Assembly (NCBI GenBank): GCA_030634675.1
Contig: DAOWAH010000075.1
Coordinates: forward strand, 1-7,247
Reading direction: 5' to 3'
Length of the DNA: 7,247 bases
Source: Fidelibacterota bacterium
Lineage (GTDB): Bacteria > Marinisomatota > Marinisomatia > Marinisomatales > TCS56
Shown here: piece after piece, positions 1 through 6,697 of the stretch
Position numbering within the stretch: position 1 is the stretch's first letter
How the letters are laid out: every line of letters starts with the position of its first letter
The notes under the pieces: generated by a model
The model's input: only the letters and a program-made list of their open reading frames with translations
Told to the model about the DNA's origin: nothing
Databases searched by the model: none
Made by a program: the position numbers and the translations under genes

Positions 1-2
1 AT

Positions 3-347
3 GAGGCTATAATTATCGATATGATCGGCGATGCCGATCTATCCATACCGGTGGAACGCTATTCAATGCAGCAGAATCCAACTCTGGTACGGGAGTTATG
101 GAAGCTGGCCAGGGAGTTGGATTTACCGGCTTTTGAGAATCGCGTTGGCGTAGCAGTATTCGATGACCATATCCCCCTGTGGGAAGAGGCCGGAATTCCA
201 GCGGTGGATCTGATTGATTTTTACTATCCCAACCGCTATGTGAATTTCTGGCATACTCATCAGGATTTACCCCAAAATTGCTCCCCTGCCAGCCTGGGAC
301 AGGTGGGAACATTGTTAACGTATTATATTTATAAGGATTCTAATTAA
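3..347 (+). CDS. M28-family zinc peptidase / glutaminyl-peptide cyclotransferase-like enzyme, C-terminal part (5' truncated)
   Basis: Only the last roughly 114 codons are present; the frame is open from position 3 to a TAA at 345-347, and the ATG at 21 is internal because the frame continues upstream through EAIIID. The visible part matches the C-terminal half of the M28/glutaminyl-cyclase fold: an Ile-Asp-Met-Ile-Gly-Asp strand end (about 15-32), a DDHIP motif followed by a GIP turn and LID (162-218), and Trp-His-Thr (249-257) with the His expected to be the last zinc ligand. The DDHIP...WHT pair resembles animal glutaminyl cyclases more than a typical M28 aminopeptidase, but cyclase and aminopeptidase activity cannot be separated without the N-terminal metal ligands. 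The known reaction of the cyclases is conversion of N-terminal Gln to pyroglutamate on exported proteins. A signal peptide would lie outside the window. The next gene starts 18 nt downstream, so co-transcription is possible. Confidence 0.85.
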   Translation, partial: EAIIIDMIGDADLSIPVERYSMQQNPTLVRELWKLARELDLPAFENRVGVAVFDDHIPLWEEAGIPAVDLIDFYYPNRYVNFWHTHQDLPQNCSPASLGQVGTLLTYYIYKDSN

Positions 348-365
348 ACTATAGCCCTTAAAAAT

Positions 366-1232
366 ATGCGAAAAATAAATATTCATAACCCATTCGATCT
401 CACCGGTCTCATTACCCTGGTGTTGACTCTGGTATTTGTGCTGAGCTCGGGCTGTGAAGATCCTTTACGAGCACCGGACCCCGCTGGTGATCCAATAACG
501 GAAATCCAGTTCAATTATAATAAATGGACCAAGGAGATTTACCTGGCAGCAAAAGTAGCTCCCAGACTGAATGAAGTTGTTCTTGACACGGTTTACGCGG
601 TTATTTTTGATTTTGCGGATTCCACTATCATCGCGGATACTATCGCAATATCGGATGACGGACAGGCCGGAGATATTCTTAGCGATGATGGTGTTTTCGC
701 AACGGTCGTCCCCGCCGATTCCACCACCTTGTCCACCGTGCTTGATTCGATTACATCCACCGTAATCGGGATGATCGTTGAAGCCGTTTATGGTACCCAA
801 GTTATAAATGTCTCCCATAGTTTTGAGCTAAGTAATTACCGCCCGGAAATAATGGCCGTATCCATGCCCACAGCCATGTACATCCCCTGTTCCGGTGCTC
901 CATTGGGTTATGATTTGGATACGCTGGTGGTCACAGTACTCGATTCCAATGGTCTGGATGATATTCAGACCTGTTATCTGAATTTTGAGAAACCAGATGG
1001 TAATCTATCCAGCGGAAGCCCGATCGCTCTCTATGACGATGGTTATGCAGAAGACGGCTTATTACGCTGGGATGAGGTGGCCAATGACGGCAAGTACAGC
1101 CGCCTGATCCTGATTGATAGTGAAAGCCAGGTGGGTATGTATCGGTCGCATTATTTCGTGCGTGATTTCAATGGACTTGTCTCAAATGACTTCATGGTCG
1201 AACTGGCAGTTATTGACACTTGTGGATCATAG
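366..1232 (+). CDS. Predicted lipoprotein of unknown function with two DDG-rich acidic motifs
   Basis: 288 residues. I do not recognise a named family. Residues 1-29 are a basic then hydrophobic leader ending in LSSGC, so Cys30 is the likely lipidated residue. The lipobox is imperfect, with Ser rather than Leu at -3, though relaxed lipoboxes are common in FCB bacteria. The mature protein is beta-rich and acidic. It carries two similar motifs, DDG..GD..SDDG.F (residues 97-111) and DDG..ED....NDGKYS (224-245), each between Ig-like strands; this 'DDG-GD-DG' pattern is familiar from secreted FCB proteins and may bind calcium, which is inference. Residues 175, 203 and 286 are additional Cys. The ATG at 366 has no clear Shine-Dalgarno, only an A-rich stretch. 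The next gene's ATG lies 13 nt after this TAG, suggesting one operon with the downstream propeller and barrel genes. A surface- or periplasm-facing binding or assembly role is possible but not shown. Confidence 0.8.
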   Translation: MRKINIHNPFDLTGLITLVLTLVFVLSSGCEDPLRAPDPAGDPITEIQFNYNKWTKEIYLAAKVAPRLNEVVLDTVYAVIFDFADSTIIADTIAISDDGQAGDILSDDGVFATVVPADSTTLSTVLDSITSTVIGMIVEAVYGTQVINVSHSFELSNYRPEIMAVSMPTAMYIPCSGAPLGYDLDTLVVTVLDSNGLDDIQTCYLNFEKPDGNLSSGSPIALYDDGYAEDGLLRWDEVANDGKYSRLILIDSESQVGMYRSHYFVRDFNGLVSNDFMVELAVIDTCGS

Positions 1233-1245
1233 AAAGAATAAGAAA

Positions 1246-2868
1246 ATGCCTGATTTGAACCGGAATTTGAGAATACTTTTGTTGCTGATCGTATTGATTG
1301 CTATGCTTCCGGGAGCGGATCTGATTCCCCGGTCTTTTTCGCTGAAAAAGTATTTGGACACTACCTCGGCGTCCTTCCCGGACAGCACTTATTCCGGATT
1401 ATCCAGCAATTCCATTTCGGATATTCGCCTGCAGAATGATACACTGATTTGGCTGGGGACCGGTCAGGGCTTGTCCTGGCTGAATAATGATTCGCTGGAT
1501 ATTTTCACCTACTACACCAGCGAGGAACTGGTCGACGAAACCGCCACCGACCTGCTGCCGGCCGGGGGTGTTTCGGCTCTGGCGATTGAGAATGATCGGA
1601 TAGCCGTTGCCGTAGCTGGCCAGAAAAGCGGGGTCTCCGCCGGGATGGGCATCGTAATTACCGATTCCAGTCGCAGCAATTGGCTGTATTTTGATCAACC
1701 TGTGGATGGGGTCGATGATACGCTGGCGTCCTGGTTCGGCGGACGCTCGTTTAAAACTTTGCCGGTGACGGTGTCCGAACAGAATATTACCTATGATGCT
1801 TCCATCGCCAGTGACTATCTCTGGATTGCCTCCTGGGCTGGCGGTATCAGGCGTTACAGCTTAAGTGATACCAGTAGTTGGCAGCGCATTCCGCTACCGT
1901 TGGATAACGAACCGGAATTGATCACCTGCCAGGACTCGCTCTATGAAAATGGTGTTTTAAAGGGTTTCTATTTGAATCCCCGGGATCCCAACCTTGGTAA
2001 TCATAACCATAAAGGTTTTGCCGTGTTGGCTTACAGCGATACGGTCTGGGTGGGGACTGCAAACGGGATCAACCGCGGTATTATCGATACGGTTAGCGGC
2101 TGTATCGACTGGGAGCATTATTTTTTCCCCGCCGATGGCATCTCCGGTAACTGGGTGGTCAGCCTGACCCGCCAGGATTGGAACGGTCAGCGGATTATCT
2201 GGGCGGTCACTTTGAGCACCGATGAACATGAACAGCGCGGGCTCAGTTACACAACTGATGATGGCGAGACCTGGCATTCAACTCTGCTTGGTGAACGAGC
2301 CTATAATGTAGCGGCTTATAATTCCCTGGTATTCGCAGCGACTGAAAACGGTCTGTGGCGCTCGAACGATGGTCGGAACTGGGCCCTCTACAAACCGGCC
2401 CGGCAGTCCCTGGCTGAAACAAATGGTATTACTTATCTGACTGACGAAATAGCTACCAATGAAGTGTATTCGGCTCTGTATGATCCCAACCGTTCCGAAC
2501 TGTGGATCGGTACCGGTGATGGCCTGGCTGTGACGGATGATTTGAACGGACTTAACTGGCGGATTTTCCGCTCCGATGTGTCCGGTGACTATGTTTACCC
2601 GAATCCTTTCTATAGCGGACATAAAGGCGAACGTTATGTGCGCTTTCATATTGATGTAAAAGAATCGTATGTCATTAAGCTCGATATCTTTGATTTTGCC
2701 ATGCAAAAAGTCTACACTCAGCAATTTGACCGGCGAGATAATGATATGGGAGCCTATAAATGGAATGGCCAGGACAGTAACGGTAAAATGGTGGCTAACG
2801 GGACCTATTTTATCAGGCTGAATTATGATAATTCCGACCACTGGTTCAAACTGATCGTGGTAAAATAA
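1246..2868 (+). CDS. Secreted two-component-regulator-type beta-propeller protein with C-terminal FlgD-like/sorting domain
   Basis: 540 residues from the ATG at 1246. This start is preferred because it gives a compact signal peptide (basic RNLR, then LLLLIVLIAML, probable cleavage near PGA-D at 24/25) and avoids overlap with the preceding gene; a GTG at 1222 is the main alternative. Blade-like repeats follow, each with an LWIGT..GL or similar core and often a trailing Trp: about 51-79 (GLSSNSISDI, WLGTGQGL), 190-215, 266-292 (VWVGTANGI), 299-345, 353-383 (FAATENGLW) and 405-442 (LWIGTGDGL). These resemble regulator-propeller repeats (Reg_prop family), here without any kinase or membrane domain. 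Residues 451-540 start with YPNPF and contain WNGQD.NG..VANGTYF, the hallmark of FlgD-like Ig domains and of type IX secretion C-terminal tails. It is therefore probably exported and surface-exposed. Its ligand or role is unknown. It is translationally coupled to the PorV-like gene. Confidence 0.85.
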   Translation: MPDLNRNLRILLLLIVLIAMLPGADLIPRSFSLKKYLDTTSASFPDSTYSGLSSNSISDIRLQNDTLIWLGTGQGLSWLNNDSLDIFTYYTSEELVDETATDLLPAGGVSALAIENDRIAVAVAGQKSGVSAGMGIVITDSSRSNWLYFDQPVDGVDDTLASWFGGRSFKTLPVTVSEQNITYDASIASDYLWIASWAGGIRRYSLSDTSSWQRIPLPLDNEPELITCQDSLYENGVLKGFYLNPRDPNLGNHNHKGFAVLAYSDTVWVGTANGINRGIIDTVSGCIDWEHYFFPADGISGNWVVSLTRQDWNGQRIIWAVTLSTDEHEQRGLSYTTDDGETWHSTLLGERAYNVAAYNSLVFAATENGLWRSNDGRNWALYKPARQSLAETNGITYLTDEIATNEVYSALYDPNRSELWIGTGDGLAVTDDLNGLNWRIFRSDVSGDYVYPNPFYSGHKGERYVRFHIDVKESYVIKLDIFDFAMQKVYTQQFDRRDNDMGAYKWNGQDSNGKMVANGTYFIRLNYDNSDHWFKLIVVK

Positions 2869-2870
2869 TG
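2866..2870 (+). promoter_or_regulatory. TAATG stop-start overlap (translational coupling)
   Basis: The TAA stop of the propeller gene and the ATG of the PorV-like gene share one A. No good Shine-Dalgarno precedes this ATG (only GTGG at about 2857-2860), so initiation probably relies on ribosomes terminating on the upstream gene. This implies matched production of the propeller protein and the barrel. Confidence 0.7.
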
Positions 2871-3857
2871 AAAATAGCACCTTCTCCACAATTACTGCGC
2901 TCTAAAAACAGCGCTATTAATGCTTGGTCAATCCTATTTATGATCATTGCCTTAGTAACATTTGGGCTGGCCGCCGATTTCGCCGGCTATGCCGGATCTT
3001 TTTTACGGATTGGTAGCAGTGCCCGTTCGATCGCCATGGGCAGCGCTTTTACCGCGGAGCTGGACCGCGGTTTTACCGCATATCACAATCCGGCGGGTGT
3101 GGTCTTTCTTGACCGGAAACAATTTACCGTATTGCACCATTTCTTAGCTTTGGACCGGCAATTTTTTGCCGCCAGTTTTTCAACCGGTCTACCGCCAAAT
3201 GCCGGCCTGGGTCTGGCCTGGGTCAGCTCCGGCGTTAAAGATATTGACGGACGCAGTTACTCTGGATTCCAGACCGAAACCCTGTCCACTAGTGAAGATG
3301 CCATATTCGTCACCTTTGCCAATCAAATCGCGCCAGGGTTGTCGTTCGGCTTGAATTTCAAGTTACTATTCCACCGCATCCCTGTCGAAACTGAGAACCT
3401 GACAGGAGATGGTATCGGATTCGATATCGGTATCATGTTTCGCCAGATTCCCAATCTGAACATCGCGTTCAAGGTTCAGGATATTAATTCTAAATACAAC
3501 TGGAACACGCCCGATAATATTGATTCGGAAGACAAGAATTACGATGACTATTTCGCCACCATCTTCCGTTTAGGTGGTAGTTATACGTACAAGAAGTTTT
3601 TATTCACCGCCGATTATGGATATGTGACCGATCTGCAGGAACAGCTTAATCTTGGATCGGTAATTCGCTTCGGCGGGGAGTATACCTGGCAGGAACAATA
3701 TTTTTTCAGAGCTGGATTCGGTGACGCCCGTATAGCAATCGGTGTCGGTATGAATTATTCCTTATGGAAAAATAAAGATGCCTACCTTGATTATGCCTTT
3801 GTTTATGAATTGCCAATAGGAATTTCCCATGTCTTTACTTATGCCTTTAACTTATAA
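2868..3857 (+). CDS. PorV/PorQ-family outer-membrane beta-barrel protein (PorV-like)
   Basis: 329 residues. A long N-terminal segment with a hydrophobic core (about 20-34) ends in GLAA-D, a likely signal peptidase site at 36/37. The mature N-terminus carries the family signature: FLRIGSSARSIAMGSAFTA (about 45-63), then AYHNPAGV (71-78). This is the pattern of the PorV/PorQ (UPF0164, FadL-like) outer-membrane proteins of FCB bacteria. The rest is alternating amphipathic strands with Gly- and aromatic-rich turns, closing with a HVFTYAFNL strand that ends in aromatic/hydrophobic residues as barrel-assembly signals do. In Bacteroidetes, PorV is the type IX secretion shuttle that binds C-terminal sorting domains, but many family members in FCB genomes have no proven secretion role. 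The gene sits directly after a protein with a sorting-like C-terminal domain, and its end is overlapped by a second barrel gene. Family assignment is firm; the PorV function is inference. Confidence 0.85.
   Translation: MKIAPSPQLLRSKNSAINAWSILFMIIALVTFGLAADFAGYAGSFLRIGSSARSIAMGSAFTAELDRGFTAYHNPAGVVFLDRKQFTVLHHFLALDRQFFAASFSTGLPPNAGLGLAWVSSGVKDIDGRSYSGFQTETLSTSEDAIFVTFANQIAPGLSFGLNFKLLFHRIPVETENLTGDGIGFDIGIMFRQIPNLNIAFKVQDINSKYNWNTPDNIDSEDKNYDDYFATIFRLGGSYTYKKFLFTADYGYVTDLQEQLNLGSVIRFGGEYTWQEQYFFRAGFGDARIAIGVGMNYSLWKNKDAYLDYAFVYELPIGISHVFTYAFNL
3818..3821 (+). promoter_or_regulatory. Ribosome binding site (AGGA) deciding the start of the PorQ-like gene
   Basis: AGGA lies 7 nt before the ATG at 3829, inside the coding region of the PorV-like gene. 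It supports 3829 over the alternative in-frame ATG at 3841, which would have 19 nt between AGGA and start. Confidence 0.6.
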
Positions 3858-4716
3858 AAAATTAATCCTTCCGTTTATTTTGATAGGGTCAATATCTGCT
3901 ATTGGGACCCAATTTCTTGCTATTCCCAATTCTGCCAGCGAGCTGGCCTTGGGTGGACACGCCGGTATGCAGGTGGAATCAATGGTTAATCCCGCCTCAG
4001 CCCAAAAATCGGGACCGGGAATGGAACTAAATATCAGTCTGGGAAACTGGTTGGGGGGCGTTAAGGCTTCGTTTGTGGGTGTCGGTTTTGACGCTCTTTC
4101 CGGAACCGGGCAGGTGGGATTTCGTTATTTTGGGCTGGACGATCTGGAATACCGCGATGAACGACCTATGGATCAACCTTTGGCAACTTATGGAGCCAAT
4201 GGAATAGCCCTGGATGGTGGTTGGGCTGGTTCCATCGGCGTTAGTAAAATTGGGATTGCCGTTCACCTGATTCGGATGCAAATGCATACTGAATCATCCA
4301 CCGGGATTGGTTTGGATCTGGGCGGTGTCAGACGGATCAACCGGGCTATCACCATTGGAGCTGCTTTATTGAATATGGGAACAATGAATGCCTTGATGGC
4401 TTCGGCGCCGCAACTACCGCTCAGATTACTTATCGGTGGCGGATATATGATCGATCACCCCCGGATTCCTACGGAGATCGGCCTTACAGGTGAATGGTCA
4501 GCCTTAGGGGAAAATATGATCTTAAGTATTGGCAGCCATTCCACCTGGAAAATGATGCATTGGTCTTTTGGAACCAAACTGGCGCCTGAAGTCGTTGTTG
4601 CCTCAGCGGGATTCGGTTTGACCCTGGGACGCTATGTGATCAGATATGGGATTCAATTTGGTTCTCAACAGGTGGGCGTACCGCAATTGATCGATCTGGC
4701 GGTGCAATTGCCCTGA
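3829..4716 (+). CDS. PorQ-like outer-membrane protein of the PorV/PorQ family
   Basis: 295 residues. Signal peptide: LTYKKLILPFILIGSISA with probable cleavage at 24/25. The mature start GTQFLAIPNSASELALGG (about 26-43) followed by VNPAS (53-57) is the family's 'FL.lp.SAr..ALGG...NPA' signature, closer in form to PorQ than to the preceding PorV-like protein. The remainder shows repeated Gly-rich amphipathic strands (VGVGFDAL, IGLDLGGVRRI, LLIGGGYMI, GFGLTLGRYVIRYGIQFG) expected of a 12-16 strand barrel. It lacks the long polar loops of the upstream barrel and is somewhat shorter than I recall for PorQ. Its 5' end overlaps the PorV-like gene by 29 nt in another frame, so the two are probably translated together. 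PorQ has been linked to attachment of type IX cargo to the outer membrane in Bacteroidetes; that role here is inference from family and neighbours. Confidence 0.75.
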   Translation: MSLLMPLTYKKLILPFILIGSISAIGTQFLAIPNSASELALGGHAGMQVESMVNPASAQKSGPGMELNISLGNWLGGVKASFVGVGFDALSGTGQVGFRYFGLDDLEYRDERPMDQPLATYGANGIALDGGWAGSIGVSKIGIAVHLIRMQMHTESSTGIGLDLGGVRRINRAITIGAALLNMGTMNALMASAPQLPLRLLIGGGYMIDHPRIPTEIGLTGEWSALGENMILSIGSHSTWKMMHWSFGTKLAPEVVVASAGFGLTLGRYVIRYGIQFGSQQVGVPQLIDLAVQLP

Positions 4717-4722
4717 TTTTTT

Positions 4723-5589
4723 GTGAGTAAATCCATAAAATCTTTGAAAGACGCCCTGGGTGCACTGCGTCCCTCATCTTATGTGTTGTTGGTCTTCATT
4801 ATTTTGGCGATTATTTTGCTTTTGCTGTTTAGTCGTGCCCGCCGGTATGTTGAACCGGAGCGGAAACCGGTTTCACCACCATTAACGGAACAACCGGTTG
4901 AGAAAAAGCCCGCTAAACCGCACAAAGGTCGGATTGCTATAATCATCGATGATTTCGGCTATAATTATAATAGTGTTACCCAGGCCTTCCTGAAACTGGA
5001 GGCCGACCTGACTTACGCTATTATCCCTGGCCATTACTATAGTCAGCGCTTTGCGCGGGAAGCTTCTGAGGCCGGGTATGAGATTATGATTCATATGCCC
5101 ATGGAATCAATGAATCATCTGGCCGGAGAAGAGGGTTACATTCTTGAAACGGGCATGACCAGCGCGGAAATTGAACGGCGGGTCCAATTGGCCGTAGATC
5201 ATATTCCTCAAGCCAGCGGGATGAATAATCATCAGGGCTCCAAGGCCACTGAGGACGACCGGTTAATGACGATAGTCGGTACGATCTTAAAAAAAAACAA
5301 TAAGTATTTTATTGACAGCCGAACCACTGCTGAGACGGTTGCTGAAAATAAAATGAAGGCAATCGGCGTTCCAGTATCCAGGCGGAATATATTTTTGGAT
5401 AATGATTCCGACCCGGAACTTATTCGGGAACAGATCAATAAATTGGCGCGAATGGCTGCCCAGCGGGGTCGAGCAGTAGGAATCGGCCATGGCCGACGGA
5501 CCACGCTGGAAGTACTGTCAGTTGAAATTCCCCGCTTGGAAGCGGAAGGCTACCAGTTTGTTTTTACATCCCGGATAGTACGGAAATAA
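4723..5589 (+). CDS. Divergent polysaccharide deacetylase family protein (DUF610/YibQ-like), membrane-anchored
   Basis: 288 residues from a GTG start 6 nt after the preceding TGA; there is no nearby ATG that keeps the membrane anchor and no clear Shine-Dalgarno, so coupling to the upstream gene is likely. One transmembrane helix (about 19-37) is followed by a Pro/Lys/Glu-rich linker (43-68), then the full family domain: IAIIIDDFG (71-79), AIIPG (99-103), EIMIHMPME (120-128), GMNNHQGS (166-173), FIDSRTT (196-202), FLDND (224-228) and VGIGHGRRTTLEVL (252-265). The IDD Asp residues, the HMPME His and the NNHQGS His correspond to the metal/catalytic positions of the NodB-like fold. The protein should face the periplasm. 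No substrate is established for this family; a role in cell-wall or surface glycan processing is a family-level guess. It closes the envelope gene run. Confidence 0.9.
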   Translation: MSKSIKSLKDALGALRPSSYVLLVFIILAIILLLLFSRARRYVEPERKPVSPPLTEQPVEKKPAKPHKGRIAIIIDDFGYNYNSVTQAFLKLEADLTYAIIPGHYYSQRFAREASEAGYEIMIHMPMESMNHLAGEEGYILETGMTSAEIERRVQLAVDHIPQASGMNNHQGSKATEDDRLMTIVGTILKKNNKYFIDSRTTAETVAENKMKAIGVPVSRRNIFLDNDSDPELIREQINKLARMAAQRGRAVGIGHGRRTTLEVLSVEIPRLEAEGYQFVFTSRIVRK

Positions 5590-5722
5590 GTTATTGCCGC
5601 CACCATCAACACACTTTCTGGGATCGAAAACTTGCCGGAATTGTGTAGTTTTGACGTTGTTGAGATCCGCTATCGCTGATATTTGAATGTTGATAAATAA
5701 TAAATACTAATGGGATAATATA
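5590..5722 (+). promoter_or_regulatory. 133-nt intergenic region upstream of the asparaginase gene; probable promoter location
   Basis: This is the first real break in the gene run. It becomes AT-rich toward the asparaginase start. The best sigma-70-like pair I can find is TTGAGA (5660-5665) with 17 nt to TTGAAT (5683-5688), matching 5/6 and 4/6 of the consensus, which is weak. A GGGA at 5712-5715 lies 7 nt before the ATG at 5723 and may serve as a modest Shine-Dalgarno. A 6-bp inverted pair AAAACT/AGTTTT (5627-5632 and 5647-5652) has no T-run after a GC stem, so it is not a convincing terminator. Confidence 0.3.
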
Positions 5723-6697
5723 ATGCCGATATTGTGTAAAGTAACTCGCGGATTTTATATCGAAAGTATTCATGTAGCCTACGCCGTAGTAGTCGATGCT
5801 GATGGTAAAATTGTGTTTAACAGCGGTGATCCCAAATACTTAACCTGCATTAGATCGGCCCTGAAACCGTTTCAGGCAGCGACGGCCGTACAGGCGGGCG
5901 CCACGGCTGATTTTACGAGTAAAGAACTGGCCTTATTATGTGCGTCTCACAGCGGTGAGGAAATACATGTCAAGACCGCTGTCGGGATATTGAAAAAATT
6001 AGGTTATACCATCAACGATTACGAATGCGGTAGCCATGCGCCTTACCATAAAGCTTCTGCCGATTACCTGATTCGGCAGGGACAGACCCCGACGCCGTTA
6101 CATAATAATTGTTCCGGAAAACATGCTGGAATGCTGGCGCTGGCAAAGCATCTGAAGGTTGATCCCAAGGGCTATGCTTTACCGGATCATCCGGTGCAGC
6201 AATTGGTTCTTAAGCAGGTGGAACGCTACAGTGGACTGCATGATTTACCGATTAGTGTGGACGGCTGCAGCTTACCGACGCCGTTTTTACCACTTTATAG
6301 CATTGCTGTGATATTTCAGAAATTGGCCAGCGGTGATTATCCTGAATTGAATTTGCCCTATGAAGCAATGACGGCACATTCATATCTGATAGCCGGTGAA
6401 AAACGTTTCGATACTGATTTTCTGAAAGTGCTGGCCGGCCGGGCCGTTACCAAAGTTGGCGGTGAAGCGATCCGGGGTGTTGGTATTCGTCGTCCCGATG
6501 GCGAAATTTGGGGAATAGCTGTTAAAGTATTGGATGGCAATCAACGGGCCAATCCGGTGGCCACGCTGGCTGTGCTGGAACATTTGAACATGCTAACTAA
6601 TGAGGAACAGGAACAGTTGTCAAATTACCAGGTTACTAAATTATTCAATCATCGGAAAATTCATATTGGTAATATCAGCGCGTCGATTGAGGAATGA
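5723..6697 (+). CDS. L-asparaginase of the Rhizobium etli type (asparaginase II family, PF06089)
   Basis: 324 residues, about the usual length for this family. No signal peptide, so cytoplasmic. It is predicted to hydrolyse L-asparagine to aspartate and ammonia. Family motifs in order: RSALKPFQ (44-51) with the Ser45-x-x-Lys48 pair; CASHSGE (73-79) with Ser77; CG.H (102-105); NNCSGKHAGML (128-138) with Cys130, Lys133 and His134; DHPVQ (155-159); VDGCSLP (179-185) with Cys182; and K.GGEAI (244-250) with Lys244. The Ser-Lys pairs and the Cys/Lys/Cys set match the catalytic and zinc-site residues I recall for the R. etli inducible enzyme, so it should be active. The conserved K.GAEG motif is K.GGEA here. 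It is separated from the envelope genes by a 133-nt gap and probably has its own promoter; nothing nearby indicates an asparagine-uptake operon. A promiscuous glutaminase activity cannot be excluded. Confidence 0.92.
   Translation: MPILCKVTRGFYIESIHVAYAVVVDADGKIVFNSGDPKYLTCIRSALKPFQAATAVQAGATADFTSKELALLCASHSGEEIHVKTAVGILKKLGYTINDYECGSHAPYHKASADYLIRQGQTPTPLHNNCSGKHAGMLALAKHLKVDPKGYALPDHPVQQLVLKQVERYSGLHDLPISVDGCSLPTPFLPLYSIAVIFQKLASGDYPELNLPYEAMTAHSYLIAGEKRFDTDFLKVLAGRAVTKVGGEAIRGVGIRRPDGEIWGIAVKVLDGNQRANPVATLAVLEHLNMLTNEEQEQLSNYQVTKLFNHRKIHIGNISASIEE

Noticed and set aside
13..818. Open frames on the - strand across the M28 and lipoprotein genes (13-312 and 465-818)
   Set aside because: Both lie opposite genes with clear protein features, are low in recognisable motifs and have no ribosome binding site.
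1114..1245. Longer N-terminus of the propeller protein from a TTG at 1114
   Set aside because: It would overlap the lipoprotein gene by over 100 nt and place the signal peptide internally; the ATG at 1246 gives a normal leader.
2278..2889. Long open frame on the - strand (203 codons) opposite the end of the propeller gene
   Set aside because: It is a shadow of a gene with clear domain structure on the + strand; its translation shows no recognisable motif and no start context.
4698..4722. GGC...GCC pair followed by six T, resembling a rho-independent terminator at the end of the PorQ-like gene
   Set aside because: The stem is only 3 bp with a 9-nt loop, and the T-run runs directly into the GTG start of the next gene, so termination there is unlikely.
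5627..5652. AAAACT/AGTTTT inverted pair as a terminator or riboswitch stem
   Set aside because: Six AT-rich base pairs over a 14-nt loop, no T-run and no conserved riboswitch core; most likely chance.
5714..5719. GATAAT as a -10 box just before the asparaginase ATG
   Set aside because: Transcription would start at about the ATG itself and there is no -35 element at the right distance.
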